64,000 nucleotides of DNA, from positions 74,124 through 138,123 of the forward strand of contig CAKPKL010000003.1 in assembly GCA_934167485.1 (NCBI GenBank). Direction: 5' to 3'. Shown here one piece after another: positions 1 to 8,739 of the stretch (the first letter of the stretch is position 1; each line of letters starts with the position of its first letter). The notes under the pieces are model-generated. The model was not told where the DNA came from. It made no database searches and saw nothing but the letters and a program-made list of their open reading frames with translations. The translations under genes and the position numbers were made by a program. The stretch is from an uncultured Bacilli bacterium (GTDB taxonomy: Bacteria; Bacillota_I; Bacilli_A; RF39; UBA660).

Positions 1-204
1 CCATTCTAACCCATTAATAGAAAATGCAAATCCCATTATAATTTCAAATAATAATCCAAGGCAATATATAATAAAGCTTTTCCCATCACGAGCATACCAC
101 ATTATACCCCTTAAAGAATTTTTTATAGCGCCTATTACAGATCTTGGAGTTAAATTTCTCATCTTTATATCTTTAATAACCTTATCTTTTAATTCCGTAC
201 TCAT
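1..204 (-). CDS. dgkA: Diacylglycerol/undecaprenol kinase DgkA, 5' part only
   Basis: The first 68 codons of a gene that runs off the left edge. The start is the ATG at 204-202, which has AGGAG about ten bases upstream and overlaps the end of ybeY by 23 bases. The protein has a basic, amphipathic N-terminus, then YARDGKSF and a hydrophobic segment ending in SINGLEW. This matches the DgkA family pattern, in which an A/G-rich surface helix leads into the first membrane helix and a conserved LEW. Family members phosphorylate diacylglycerol or undecaprenol at the membrane. The order ybeY then dgkA is the usual one in Bacillota. The catalytic E..N region lies outside the window. Confidence 0.8.
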   Translation of the reverse strand, partial: MSTELKDKVIKDIKMRNLTPRSVIGAIKNSLRGIMWYARDGKSFIIYCLGLLFEIIMGFAFSINGLEW

Positions 205-628
205 TTAAAATCAACTCCTGTAAACCAAACATAACACTCTCATCTTCTTTTGTTTGATGATCATATCCGAGTAGATGTAAAAGACCATGTACACTTAAAA
301 AAGAAAGTTCTCTAAGAAGACTATGACCATACTCACTAGCTTGTTCTTTTGCTCTATCTAAGCATATATATATATCACCTAAAACTCTTAAATCTGTTTT
401 AATAAAAGTATTATCATCTTCAAGAGCAAAACTAATTACATCAGTTACACTGTCTTTATTTCTATATTCTCTATTTAATTTTTGTATAGTATTTTTATCT
501 ACAATAATTATATTAAAAACTGCATTTGTTATTTTTTGATAATTAAGTGCGAATAAAACTACTTTCTCTACCTCAGATAATTCTTTAATATCCTCGTTTA
601 ATTCATTTATGATTTCAAATTGATTCAT
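182..628 (-). CDS. ybeY: Endoribonuclease YbeY (16S rRNA maturation)
   Basis: 148 aa, the usual YbeY length. The C-terminal half contains HGLLHLLGYDH, the HxxxHxxGYDH zinc site that defines the UPF0054/YbeY family, and the middle holds RNKDSVTDVISF. Known members are metal-dependent RNases needed for 16S rRNA 3' processing and ribosome quality control. The ATG at 628 is preceded by GGTGAT, the common Shine-Dalgarno form in this window. It is followed by dgkA and preceded by yqfD and yqfC. The phoH and yqfF genes that separate yqfD from ybeY in Bacillus are absent here. Confidence 0.95.
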   Translation of the reverse strand: MNQFEIINELNEDIKELSEVEKVVLFALNYQKITNAVFNIIIVDKNTIQKLNREYRNKDSVTDVISFALEDDNTFIKTDLRVLGDIYICLDRAKEQASEYGHSLLRELSFLSVHGLLHLLGYDHQTKEDESVMFGLQELILNEYGIKR

Positions 629-643
629 ACAATCACCAATATA

Positions 644-672
644 ATTATATTATAAACAAGACTTTTTTTCAA
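644..672 (-). promoter_or_regulatory. Vegetative promoter for ybeY-dgkA
   Basis: On the minus strand TTGAAA (667-672), a 17-nt spacer and TATAAT (644-649) lie about 20 bases before the ybeY start. This fits a housekeeping sigma-A promoter. Confidence 0.6.
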
Positions 673-681
673 TAAAAATAA

Positions 682-1878
682 CTAATTATCTTCATTTTCT
701 ATATTAGGATCGAACTTACTTATCTCTTCATATCCAGTTATATTCTCAATAACACTAAAAAATATATTTAAAGTAATTGAATCTTTATTAGTTTTTTTAT
801 TTAAAACTTTATAATTATCAATATATTCTCCCTTTTTTAGTTTTTCATTTATCTTAAGTTTAGAATAAGATATTGCCTTATTAATTACATCTTTATCGGT
901 ATTGTTTTCATTTTTTACTTTAGTTTCCATTTGAGTTTGATAAAGAAATTTAATGGGTAAAATAACATTTTTTAATAGGACTTTGTCTTTTGTTTTTTTT
1001 GTTTTATACTTGTGAAAATTAAAAAGTTCTATTTTTTTATTTAAAAATTGAACAACAAAAACATTATTTTTTTTACCAGTCTCATGTTCTTCATAATATT
1101 TATATGGATAAGTAATTTCTACATTATACCAAACTTCACCGTAAACACTTCCCTTAGAACTTACACTATCTTTAATTCCATCATTAAGTTTTATATAACC
1201 ACTTACAATAACTTCCCCTTTGTTTACATATGAATTAACATCTTTAATAATTTGTCCACTAGAAATATTTAAATCACGTATAATCGCACTTTTAGTAGCA
1301 ATTATATTCCTAAGAGGTGTTTGATTCTCTATATCATTTGTAACTCTAGGTTCAAATCTTACAATATATTTTGTACCTATAGCCTCTATTTCTATCCAAT
1401 CTAATTCATTTCTATATTTACTTAATATAGTTTTTTTTATATTTTGTAATTCATTATAATTTTTTTTAAAAGAATATTTTTTAATTCCTAATGTTTTTAA
1501 TTCTCCAATAAGCATATTCTCCATCTTAGAATCATTAGTAATAACATCTATATCAAATACTATACTAGTTATAGTATATAAACAAACTAAAGATAACAAT
1601 ATAAGAATTATAATAAATTTATTAAATATAATATTATTTTTTAATTTAACAGTTCCATAATAATCTAGAATATTTATTTCATATATAGTCTTTAATTTTA
1701 TTACATTTTCATAATCAGTTTTATATATTTTAATATTTACTTCATTATCACTTATCTTAACAATATTTAATATCTCTATATCATTATTTTTTAATCTTTT
1801 TATAAATCTTTCTATATTATTACCACATACATTTAAATTAAGTTTACTTTTTAAAATATATAATATGTAGTTTTTCAT
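682..1878 (-). CDS. yqfD: Sporulation protein YqfD
   Basis: 398 aa with one clear membrane helix at about residues 88-108 (FIIILILLSLVCLYTITSIV), a cytoplasmic N-terminal domain and a long extracytoplasmic C-terminal part. Length, topology and position next to yqfC and ybeY identify the YqfD family, mother-cell membrane proteins expressed under sigma E whose loss impairs spore formation in Bacillus and Clostridium. The GTK/RFEPR region around residues 165-175 agrees with the family core. The start lies 3 bases after the yqfC stop, so the two genes are co-transcribed. Confidence 0.85.
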   Translation of the reverse strand: MKNYILYILKSKLNLNVCGNNIERFIKRLKNNDIEILNIVKISDNEVNIKIYKTDYENVIKLKTIYEINILDYYGTVKLKNNIIFNKFIIILILLSLVCLYTITSIVFDIDVITNDSKMENMLIGELKTLGIKKYSFKKNYNELQNIKKTILSKYRNELDWIEIEAIGTKYIVRFEPRVTNDIENQTPLRNIIATKSAIIRDLNISSGQIIKDVNSYVNKGEVIVSGYIKLNDGIKDSVSSKGSVYGEVWYNVEITYPYKYYEEHETGKKNNVFVVQFLNKKIELFNFHKYKTKKTKDKVLLKNVILPIKFLYQTQMETKVKNENNTDKDVINKAISYSKLKINEKLKKGEYIDNYKVLNKKTNKDSITLNIFFSVIENITGYEEISKFDPNIENEDN

Positions 1879-1881
1879 ATT

Positions 1882-2121
1882 TCACCTTAATTCTATATTT
1901 GTAAAATCACCCGTTATAAGTATTTCATCTTTCATAAGTTTAGAAACTACCAAATCATTACCTTTAATAATAATATCTTTATAATTAGTTTTTATTATTA
2001 TCTTCTCATCATCAAAATGTCCAATATCAGTATAATTCAATATATCTATTTTATTTTTTAATATAGTTATTTTAAGTTCATTATCAAGTACATATGATCT
2101 AATACCATTTATAATATTCAA
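1882..2121 (-). CDS. yqfC: YqfC/YabP family sporulation protein
   Basis: 79 aa, rich in beta-strand patterns, with the typical run of short hydrophobic segments ending in ITGDFTNIELR. The final GDFTNIE is characteristic of YabP/YqfC proteins, small sigma-E-dependent proteins of spore formation. The start codon is TTG at 2121, chosen because AGGTGAT sits three bases before it; no ATG gives a family-length product. It is immediately upstream of yqfD. Confidence 0.85.
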   Translation of the reverse strand: MNIINGIRSYVLDNELKITILKNKIDILNYTDIGHFDDEKIIIKTNYKDIIIKGNDLVVSKLMKDEILITGDFTNIELR

Positions 2122-2136
2122 GATATCACCTATTTA

Positions 2137-2165
2137 ATTGTATTTAAAAATTTAAAAAAAATACT
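2137..2165 (-). promoter_or_regulatory. Possible sigma-E-type promoter for yqfC-yqfD
   Basis: On the minus strand AATACAAT (2137-2144) resembles the sigma-E -10 CATACAnT, and GTATTTT lies 13 nt upstream. The genes it would drive are sigma-E dependent in known spore formers. The match is incomplete. Confidence 0.35.
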
Positions 2166-2177
2166 TTTAAAGTATTC
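2153..2177 (-). terminator. Intrinsic terminator after the mini-pilin
   Basis: On the minus strand AATACTT/AAGTATT forms a hairpin followed by at least six T. It ends the P1/mini-pilin transcript and overlaps the likely yqfC -35 region. Confidence 0.65.
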
Positions 2178-2194
2178 TTTTAAATATGTTTTAT

Positions 2195-2374
2195 TTATTT
2201 TTCAAGTAAGCTTATAAAATTTATTTGATTTATAGCTGTATTCTTTATTTTTTTACTTGATACTTTACTGTCTTTTATTATATCTAATACTATTGGGGTT
2301 GCAATTAACGCGATTATAGCTAGTATTACTATAACTTCCAAAAGTTCTATTAATGTAAATCCTTTCCTTCTCAT
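2195..2374 (-). CDS. Mini-pilin or pilin remnant (class III signal, no passenger)
   Basis: 59 aa from the ATG at 2374: MRRKGFTLIELLEVIVI, a full pilin helix through PIVLDIIKDSK, then only about 20 residues ending in NFISLLEK. It lacks the 400-600 residue passenger of the other copies. The bases just upstream resemble the leader of P2 (AAGAAAGT.GGAATATT before the ATG) rather than those of P3-P6, which suggests a P2-type origin. It starts 19 bases after the P1 stop, so it could be translated from the P1 message. It may be a decayed duplicate or a small functional pilin; the intact signal and helix favour neither. Confidence 0.5.
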   Translation of the reverse strand: MRRKGFTLIELLEVIVILAIIALIATPIVLDIIKDSKVSSKKIKNTAINQINFISLLEK

Positions 2375-2393
2375 AATATTCCAACTTTCTTTT

Positions 2394-3848
2394 CTATAAT
2401 TCATTTTGTAAGACTGCAATAAAATTTAATAAACTAGTAAACATATTTTTTAATTCTTGTTTAGATGAATCATTTAATTTTTCTTTAATTAAACTAAGTA
2501 TGCTAACTGTTCCAATATTTCCATACTTATAGTTTTTACCGTCCTTATAATAAAATCTATAATATACTTGTTGTGTTAAATTATTTAAATCTAAATCATA
2601 GTATAAATACATATAATTTTTATTTTCAACAGTCATAATCCTATATTTATCACTAATCTTATTAATATTAAAATCCTTTTTTAAATATTTTGAATCTATC
2701 GTCATTAAATTATAATTAATAGCATTTGTCATCATTCTATCATACGATTCTTTAGAAAATAATAGCATTCCTGAATTATTTATTTGATCTTCTATTGGAG
2801 ATAGATTAAAATTGATTCTAAATGATAAATAAACAGCACTTCCAATACCAGCCGATTGTGCGGAACCACTGATTTCTGTTAATGTATTATCAGTTATAGG
2901 TCCTAAAGTTCCAATATTATTCAAAATATTTTGTCCTTCTTCACTTATCACATTATCTGTACTTCTATCTTCTTCTTTTAATACATTTGTAACTAATCCA
3001 AGATTAGTTTCTGTAGCTGTTGTATTATAAGAAAAAAAAGTTTGATTAGCACTGCCAAAATTAGCGAGCGCTACTAATAATTTTTTACTTTTTTCACTTG
3101 TATTTTCATTATATGTCACATTTTTTATGTAATCAGAAATATTATATTTTATTTTTGTTTTCTTTTCTTCATTATTATTTGTACCTATAAGTGTTATGGT
3201 TTGTATATTTGTAAATTCTGAAAAACTTGTGCTACTACTTGAAAACACATAATAGCCATCTTTTTCTTTATAATCTTTTAATTCAATTTTAACTGGATTA
3301 TTAGCATTTTGTCTTTTATCATTTTCAATTAAAATATATACATTTTTATATTTATCCATTTCAGCCTTTTTTACATAAAAATTTTCCTCTAATTTACTAC
3401 CTAAAGAAAGAGTTACTGCACTTATACTAAATGGATCTGTATTACTTAAAACATCTTTTTCTAGTTCCAAACTATTAGAACTTTCATTTATTGTCCCATC
3501 TTTATAACTAAAATAATAATTCACTATATTACCATTTTTTATATAAACATACCCATCTTCTGGAACATCTCCTTTTACAGGTACATCTAACTCCCCTACC
3601 GAATATACTCCATCACTTAATGTTACAGAATTTAATTGCCTACGTGCTATCTCTTGAGTTAATCCATCTATAAATAATTCTTGACTTCTCTTTTTACTTG
3701 ATTCTTTACTATCATTTATAATATCTAATACTATTGGGGTTGCGATTAATGCGATAATTGCTAGTATTACTATAACTGCTAAAAGTTCTATTAGGGTAAA
3801 TCCTTTACTATAGGTTACCCCACTCCCATAGGTATTATTTTTATTCAT
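2394..3848 (-). CDS. Pilin-like surface protein P1 with unknown passenger
   Basis: 484 aa. The class III (prepilin) signal is KGFTLIELLAVIVI, with cleavage expected between G and F, then the helix ending PIVLDIINDSK. The 15-residue leader MNKNNTYGSGVTYSK is unusual: the internal MKK start found in P3-P6 is missing, so translation must begin at the MNKNN ATG (3848). After the helix come a short basic region, a strand-rich domain with VPEDGYVYIKNG, and a Ser/Asn-rich C-terminal domain that I do not recognise. The promoter is at 3882-3910. The family probably builds surface fibres or adhesins; which ligand P1 binds cannot be read from the sequence. Confidence 0.75.
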   Translation of the reverse strand: MNKNNTYGSGVTYSKGFTLIELLAVIVILAIIALIATPIVLDIINDSKESSKKRSQELFIDGLTQEIARRQLNSVTLSDGVYSVGELDVPVKGDVPEDGYVYIKNGNIVNYYFSYKDGTINESSNSLELEKDVLSNTDPFSISAVTLSLGSKLEENFYVKKAEMDKYKNVYILIENDKRQNANNPVKIELKDYKEKDGYYVFSSSSTSFSEFTNIQTITLIGTNNNEEKKTKIKYNISDYIKNVTYNENTSEKSKKLLVALANFGSANQTFFSYNTTATETNLGLVTNVLKEEDRSTDNVISEEGQNILNNIGTLGPITDNTLTEISGSAQSAGIGSAVYLSFRINFNLSPIEDQINNSGMLLFSKESYDRMMTNAINYNLMTIDSKYLKKDFNINKISDKYRIMTVENKNYMYLYYDLDLNNLTQQVYYRFYYKDGKNYKYGNIGTVSILSLIKEKLNDSSKQELKNMFTSLLNFIAVLQNEL

Positions 3849-3881
3849 TTTTATCCCTACTTTCTTACTTTAACTATTACA

Positions 3882-3913
3882 ATTATACTAAAAAAGAATT
3901 GAAAATTCAATCC
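3882..3913 (-). promoter_or_regulatory. P1 promoter built into a terminator hairpin
   Basis: On the minus strand TTGAAT (3905-3910), 17 nt, TATAAT (3882-3887). The same bases form the hairpin GATTGA..TCAATTC followed by TTTTTT, which ends the gene at 3915-4625. Terminator and promoter therefore share sequence. Confidence 0.65.
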
Positions 3914-3914
3914 C

Positions 3915-4625
3915 TTATAAATTATTTCTAAACTCTTTTAACGCGTTTAAGAATTCCTCTTGTCTCTTTATTTCCTCAGTTAATTCATTGTAATCTCTAG
4001 TATTCATAATATCTAATAAAGTTTCTTTTCTCTTTACTGTAGGATACTCAACATTATTATCTACCCTACCAAATACAGGTGAAATAAAGTCGCTTGTTTT
4101 AAATTTCTTAGGTTCTTCTTTAATACTGCTAGTAGAAATATTTTCAATTGCTTCTTTTACCATCTGAGGTGTTACTGATGCTTCTTCTTTGTCTGTTTCA
4201 ATTGCCTGAATTGGTTCACTAATATCACCTGAAATTAAACTCTCAACAAAATTTACATCAGATGTATCATCATCTACTACTTCTATCTTTCCTGCTTTTA
4301 CATTATCTACTAATTCTTGATAACTAATGATTGCTTTCTCTTCTTGTTCTTCTTCAAATTTTTTTACTACATCTTCAGGTTTTACATCTATTTCTTGTTG
4401 CATTTGTTGTAAAATATTCTCAAGTTCATTAGTAACTGGAGTTTCTTCTTTTTTCTCTAACTCAGCTTCTACTTTTTCTGCCTCAACGAAATCATTTTTT
4501 ATTTTTCTTCTTTTTCTCTCATTAGCAGTTAATATTAGTAAAATTGCAGTTAGAATAACTAAACCAATTATAATGCATATATATAGGTATATGTTTGAAA
4601 TTAATAAATTGTAAATCTGTTCCAT
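3915..4625 (-). CDS. Membrane-anchored acidic protein with ISPVFG motif
   Basis: 236 aa from the ATG at 4625, which has GGAGTGAT upstream. One N-terminal membrane helix (about residues 10-32, LYICIIIGLVILTAILLILT) is followed by a basic stretch and a long Glu/Lys-rich, probably disordered cytoplasmic region. Near the C-terminus is FISPVFGRVDNN followed by a helical tail. The same ISPV(F/Y)G motif occurs in the unrelated protein at 27367-28173, also near the end of an acidic linker. This suggests a docking motif for a shared partner. I do not recognise a named family; the layout recalls division or scaffold proteins of Bacillota. Confidence 0.7.
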   Translation of the reverse strand: MEQIYNLLISNIYLYICIIIGLVILTAILLILTANERKRRKIKNDFVEAEKVEAELEKKEETPVTNELENILQQMQQEIDVKPEDVVKKFEEEQEEKAIISYQELVDNVKAGKIEVVDDDTSDVNFVESLISGDISEPIQAIETDKEEASVTPQMVKEAIENISTSSIKEEPKKFKTSDFISPVFGRVDNNVEYPTVKRKETLLDIMNTRDYNELTEEIKRQEEFLNALKEFRNNL

Positions 4626-4673
4626 TATAATCACTCCAACTCATAAGAGGATATTACCTCTATCACATATTCT

Positions 4674-4702
4674 ATTCTACCATATGTATTTATTAATTTC
4701 AA
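4674..4702 (-). promoter_or_regulatory. Vegetative promoter for the ISPVFG membrane protein
   Basis: TTGAAA (4697-4702), 17 nt, TAGAAT (4674-4679) on the minus strand, about 50 bases before the start. Confidence 0.6.
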
Positions 4703-4799
4703 AGTATTTTTTAAAATTAATAATATATTTTTTTGCTTATTTATATTATCCCTTTATTTATAATGCTTTTTAAATTTTTTATTTACACTCTCTATACAT

Positions 4800-5486
4800 T
4801 TATATAGTTACATTTTTTATTTTACCTTTATCTATTAGTTTTTGAGCATTTTCTTTTGTTATAACTTTTTTCTCAATCATTATATTAAGTGCTTTTTGAT
4901 TGAATTCAGTTACATTATCTGAAGATTCATATTCATTTTTAAGTTCTATAATTTCATTAAATGTACTCAATGTTTTATCACATATATTTGTAAGTATTGG
5001 TGTTTTATTTAATATACCATTTGCCAATTTAGATTCATTAACAATACTAATATTAAATGTTGGCAAATGTAATATATATAATACTATAAAAATATATATA
5101 ATTGATTGAATTATACCAAGTATAGCTCCTAATATTTTAGAAGGAATACCCAATATAATTGTAAGTGTTAAAACACGTTCAAATACCTTTGTTAAAGTAA
5201 GTAATAATCTAAATACTATTGTTAAAACAAAAAATACTACAAAAAATGCGATTACCTCATATACCAAAATGTTTATTACTGTAACATCTTTAAATATCCC
5301 ACCAAAATTTATAAATGGTAAATTATTATATAGAAAAACGCTTATAGGATTTTTTAATATAAAAGATATAATAATTATAGCAAATATTCCAATAAGTGAT
5401 ACAAGTTCTCTTGTAAAACCTCTCTTAAATCCTAATAAAGCTCCAAATGCGATTAAAATTAATATCACTATATCAACTATACCCAT
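4800..5486 (-). CDS. CvpA family membrane protein
   Basis: 228 aa with four predicted membrane helices. The N-terminus MGIVDIVILILIAFGALLGF and GFKRGFTRELVSLIG is the CvpA/YshB signature, where a D near residue 5 and the GxxRG turn are conserved. In Bacillota the CvpA-like gene often lies near the RNase HIII gene, and here rnhC is divergently placed 90 bases away. Known CvpA proteins are linked to colicin V export and envelope maintenance; the exact role in Gram-positives is unclear. Confidence 0.85.
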   Translation of the reverse strand: MGIVDIVILILIAFGALLGFKRGFTRELVSLIGIFAIIIISFILKNPISVFLYNNLPFINFGGIFKDVTVINILVYEVIAFFVVFFVLTIVFRLLLTLTKVFERVLTLTIILGIPSKILGAILGIIQSIIYIFIVLYILHLPTFNISIVNESKLANGILNKTPILTNICDKTLSTFNEIIELKNEYESSDNVTEFNQKALNIMIEKKVITKENAQKLIDKGKIKNVTI

Positions 5487-5576
5487 GTTATCATCTCCAT
5501 TTTAATTATATTATAAATTTAGATAAAAATAAAGCAATTTAATAAAAAATGTGTTAAAATATATTTAGGTGAGATT

Positions 5577-6530
5577 ATGCAAAAAAGTAATGTAATATCT
5601 TTTAATGTTAGTAAAAAAACACAAGATATGATGAGTGAAGAACTTAGTTGGTGTATGAGAGATAAAACTCCACAGTATGCCAAATGGCAAGCTAAAGATG
5701 GTGATACTGTAATAACACTTTATGAGTCAGGCAAAGTTGTATTTCAAGGTAAAGATGCTGATTTATCTAGTGATTTCTGGATAAGTACAGAAAAAATCAA
5801 TAGTGGCAGTGTTAATGTTAAAAATAGTTCTAATGATAAAAAGAAGGATAAATTAGATAAAACAAGTTTTGTGAACCCTAGAATTTATAATTCATCTAGT
5901 ATTGGTTCTGATGAAGTTGGTACTGGTGATTATTTTGGACCTATTGTTGTTACTGCTGCATATGTAGCAAAAGACAATATAAGTTTTCTAGAAGAAATAG
6001 GTGTTAAAGATTCAAAAAAATTAACGGATTCCCAAATACTTCAAATAGTTCCTAAATTTATTAAAAAAATAGAATATGAATCAATAATATTATCTAATAA
6101 AGAATATAATGAATTCTATACAAGTGATATTAATATGAATAAAATAAAGGCTATATTACATAATAAAGTCTTATATAAATTAAGTAGTAGAATACCTAAT
6201 TATGAATATATAATAGTTGATGAATTTGCTAAACCTTATGTGTATTATAATTATTTAAAAGATTCTTCTAATGTTGTTAGAAATATAACATTCTTTACTA
6301 AAGGAGAAGATAAGCATTTATCTGTTGCTTGTGCTTCTTTAATTAGTAGATTTATATTTATTAATGAATTTAATAAATTATCTAAGAATATTGGATTTGA
6401 ACTTCCTAAAGGAGCTAGTACTGCAGTTGACTTAGCTGGTACCAAGATAATTGAAAAATTTGGAGAAACTAAGTTAAAAGAAATAGCTAAATTAAATTTT
6501 AAAAATACGGATAAAATAACAAAAAAATAG
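5577..6530 (+). CDS. rnhC: Ribonuclease HIII
   Basis: 317 aa. The N-terminal ~80 residues form the TBP-like substrate-binding domain typical of RNase HIII. The catalytic domain starts at IGSDEVGTGDYFGPIVV, which gives the DE..G..D core, continues with GVKDSKKLTD, and has a later acidic residue in VDEFA. It removes RNA from RNA-DNA hybrids in the cytoplasm. The start has TAGGTGAG nearby. It is one of few plus-strand genes here, divergent from cvpA. Confidence 0.95.
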   Translation: MQKSNVISFNVSKKTQDMMSEELSWCMRDKTPQYAKWQAKDGDTVITLYESGKVVFQGKDADLSSDFWISTEKINSGSVNVKNSSNDKKKDKLDKTSFVNPRIYNSSSIGSDEVGTGDYFGPIVVTAAYVAKDNISFLEEIGVKDSKKLTDSQILQIVPKFIKKIEYESIILSNKEYNEFYTSDINMNKIKAILHNKVLYKLSSRIPNYEYIIVDEFAKPYVYYNYLKDSSNVVRNITFFTKGEDKHLSVACASLISRFIFINEFNKLSKNIGFELPKGASTAVDLAGTKIIEKFGETKLKEIAKLNFKNTDKITKK

Positions 6531-6553
6531 ATTTTTTATTTAATCTATTTTTA
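6521..6553. terminator. Bidirectional terminator between rnhC and the 6540-7358 gene
   Basis: AAAAATAGATT and AATCTATTTTT pair around TTTTATTT, with T-runs on both strands, between convergent genes. Confidence 0.7.
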
Positions 6554-7358
6554 ATTTTTTTTGAAATGACTCACTACTACTTCCTTTTAAATATTTATCA
6601 ACTATACATTCATCTATTTTTGTATTTTCTGTAGTATAGTGTAAATACTCTCCTACTATTGTATGTAAAAAGTCATAATTAGAATTTAAATCTATAAAAA
6701 TTTCATCTATAGATTTATTTTTTATATTTTTTATATATTCTAAATCATTATTAAATAATAGTTCTATACCATCATGATCTTTTATAAACAATTTCCATTT
6801 ATAATAAACTGTTAACATTTCTATCATATAATTAATATATTTATTTTTATCTATATCTCTTAATTCTAATATTTTTTGGGTTATAAAATTACTTGCTACA
6901 TTTCTTCTTTCTGCTTCAGTTTTATTATTATTTAAATAATCAATGTAATATTCTTTAAAACTTTCTATATTATAATCAAATTTATAAATAAACTGTTCAA
7001 TTTTATAAGTAGGACTTATATTTTCAATAAACTCTTTTTTACCACTGGCTTCTATTTCTTCTATTATAATACTTTTACTTATAAAATCTAGGCTACTATA
7101 ATTTTTACTACTAATTATTACATCTCTTAATATCTCTGCATCAAATAATATATTATCAAGCATTTCATTTATATCTATGTATGTTTTATTATTATATATG
7201 TTATTGTATATATTTATTTTATAATAATCACTTATCATAAATTTCAAAATAAAATTTCTACTTTTTTCATCTAATGATTCTAAATATAAAACAATTTCTA
7301 CAATATTGTTTTGATTTATAAAATTTTTTCTAAATTCTTCTATAAATGTTTTAACCAT
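6540..7358 (-). CDS. Unknown cytoplasmic protein
   Basis: 272 aa starting at the ATG at 7358, which has AGGTGAGG upstream; a GTG three codons earlier is less likely. The protein is very rich in Ile, Asn, Tyr, Asp and Lys and predicted mostly helical, with no signal peptide, membrane helix or recognisable catalytic motif. It sits convergent to rnhC and upstream of nothing obviously related. I do not recognise the family. Confidence 0.6.
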   Translation of the reverse strand: MVKTFIEEFRKNFINQNNIVEIVLYLESLDEKSRNFILKFMISDYYKINIYNNIYNNKTYIDINEMLDNILFDAEILRDVIISSKNYSSLDFISKSIIIEEIEASGKKEFIENISPTYKIEQFIYKFDYNIESFKEYYIDYLNNNKTEAERRNVASNFITQKILELRDIDKNKYINYMIEMLTVYYKWKLFIKDHDGIELLFNNDLEYIKNIKNKSIDEIFIDLNSNYDFLHTIVGEYLHYTTENTKIDECIVDKYLKGSSSESFQKKLKID

Positions 7359-7403
7359 AACCCTCACCTAATTAAAGTTTAACATTATTTTTTATCAATG
7401 TAA

Positions 7404-7430
7404 AGAAAAAAGAATAGAAAATTCTATTCT
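7404..7430 (-). terminator. Terminator of the murC-glycosidase operon
   Basis: AGAATAG/CTATTCT hairpin followed by TTTTTT on the minus strand, overlapping the last codons of the 7424-8713 gene. Confidence 0.65.
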
Positions 7431-8713
7431 ACTACTACCCAAGCATCTGATATATATCTTGTTCTATGTACACCAAGAGCATCTATAGGGTCATTTATAG
7501 CACATGCATAATTTGTAAAATAATCATGACATGTAGCATTATATTTATTAATTGCATCAGCACGTCTTACAACTAATACGCTTGAAGTTCCACCATCTAA
7601 ATTAGCTGCATTATAAGCTCCATATCTTGCCATAATTTCTACTAAATCTTCCATTCCAGCTCCATTAGTTCTATATGAATTACTTCCTACTTGTAAAAAT
7701 AGTAAAGTTCCATCTTTTCTTTGTCCTATAGCAGATCTGGCTCCTCCGCCCCATCCACCATTTCCTGATACGATAGATTTTACACCATTTACAATTAAGA
7801 ATGGTCCCCAAGATACAGCATCTCTAACTCCTTTTTGTATAGCCTCATCAGCTGTTGTATTTTTAAGTAAAACAAGAACGTTATCATCAGTTATACCAAT
7901 TATTCCTCCAGTAGATGTTGTAGTACCATATTCATTATTTGTGACAACCTGCTTGTCCACAATAGTAATACCAGTTGGATATTCACCAGAGTTAACACCT
8001 TGATCAACAAATCCTCCAGCATTTATAGCAATTATTCCATTAAGTCTCTCTGCCATATGGGTTACATATTCTCCAAGTACTCCTACTTGTTGTGTTACTG
8101 CTAATTTTAATTTAGACGGATCATAAATAGCTGCCATATAAGCTTGTGCTCCATTTACCTCAAAACTTACTATTTTATATCTCTCATCAGGTTCATGAGT
8201 CATTATTTCTTTTTCATATTCATTGTATTCTAATTGTGCATTTTTATCAATTAGACTAGCATCTGTAGAATCTCCACTTTCAATAATGTAATTTTTACTT
8301 AAAACTTCATCTATTTGAGCTTGACTATAGAACCATTTACAATAGTGTTGATGATTCATAGTACCCATAGCAGTCGTAATAAGCCATGTTTTAAAACGTT
8401 CATTTGGTCCATATAAAAGCATAACAAATGCAAAACAACCAAGTACGTATAATCCCATAAATATTCCCATTACTATCTTTAACCATTTTCTAAGTTTTCT
8501 CTTATTCGCACCTCTATTTTTTACAAACAAGATTATTCCTAATATAAGTAATGCAATAAGTAAAACTATTGATACACCTATTCCAATAAAAAATGGGAAT
8601 CTAATTAAATAATTTGAATTAGCCCCAATCACAAATAATACTTGTAATCCTGGTAACAGTAAACAACTTAATAATATTAATTTAAAACCTAATTTCTTTT
8701 TCTTTTCATTCAT
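7424..8713 (-). CDS. Phosphodiester glycosidase family (NAGPA-like) membrane protein
   Basis: 429 aa from the ATG at 8713, which has GGAGTGTGAT upstream. Three N-terminal membrane helices (about residues 10-105) precede an extracellular domain. That domain has the NAGPA/DUF2233 landmarks: AINAGGF, SWGPFLIVNG, ARSAIGQ and NLDGGTSSVLV. Known members cleave N-acetylglucosamine-1-phosphodiesters, or act in exopolysaccharide and wall polymer metabolism. It follows murC by 11 bases, and this context fits a cell-wall role. The substrate is unknown. Confidence 0.85.
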   Translation of the reverse strand: MNEKKKKLGFKLILLSCLLLPGLQVLFVIGANSNYLIRFPFFIGIGVSIVLLIALLILGIILFVKNRGANKRKLRKWLKIVMGIFMGLYVLGCFAFVMLLYGPNERFKTWLITTAMGTMNHQHYCKWFYSQAQIDEVLSKNYIIESGDSTDASLIDKNAQLEYNEYEKEIMTHEPDERYKIVSFEVNGAQAYMAAIYDPSKLKLAVTQQVGVLGEYVTHMAERLNGIIAINAGGFVDQGVNSGEYPTGITIVDKQVVTNNEYGTTTSTGGIIGITDDNVLVLLKNTTADEAIQKGVRDAVSWGPFLIVNGVKSIVSGNGGWGGGARSAIGQRKDGTLLFLQVGSNSYRTNGAGMEDLVEIMARYGAYNAANLDGGTSSVLVVRRADAINKYNATCHDYFTNYACAINDPIDALGVHRTRYISDAWVVVE

Positions 8714-8739
8714 AATATCACACTCCAATAATAAAGAAA

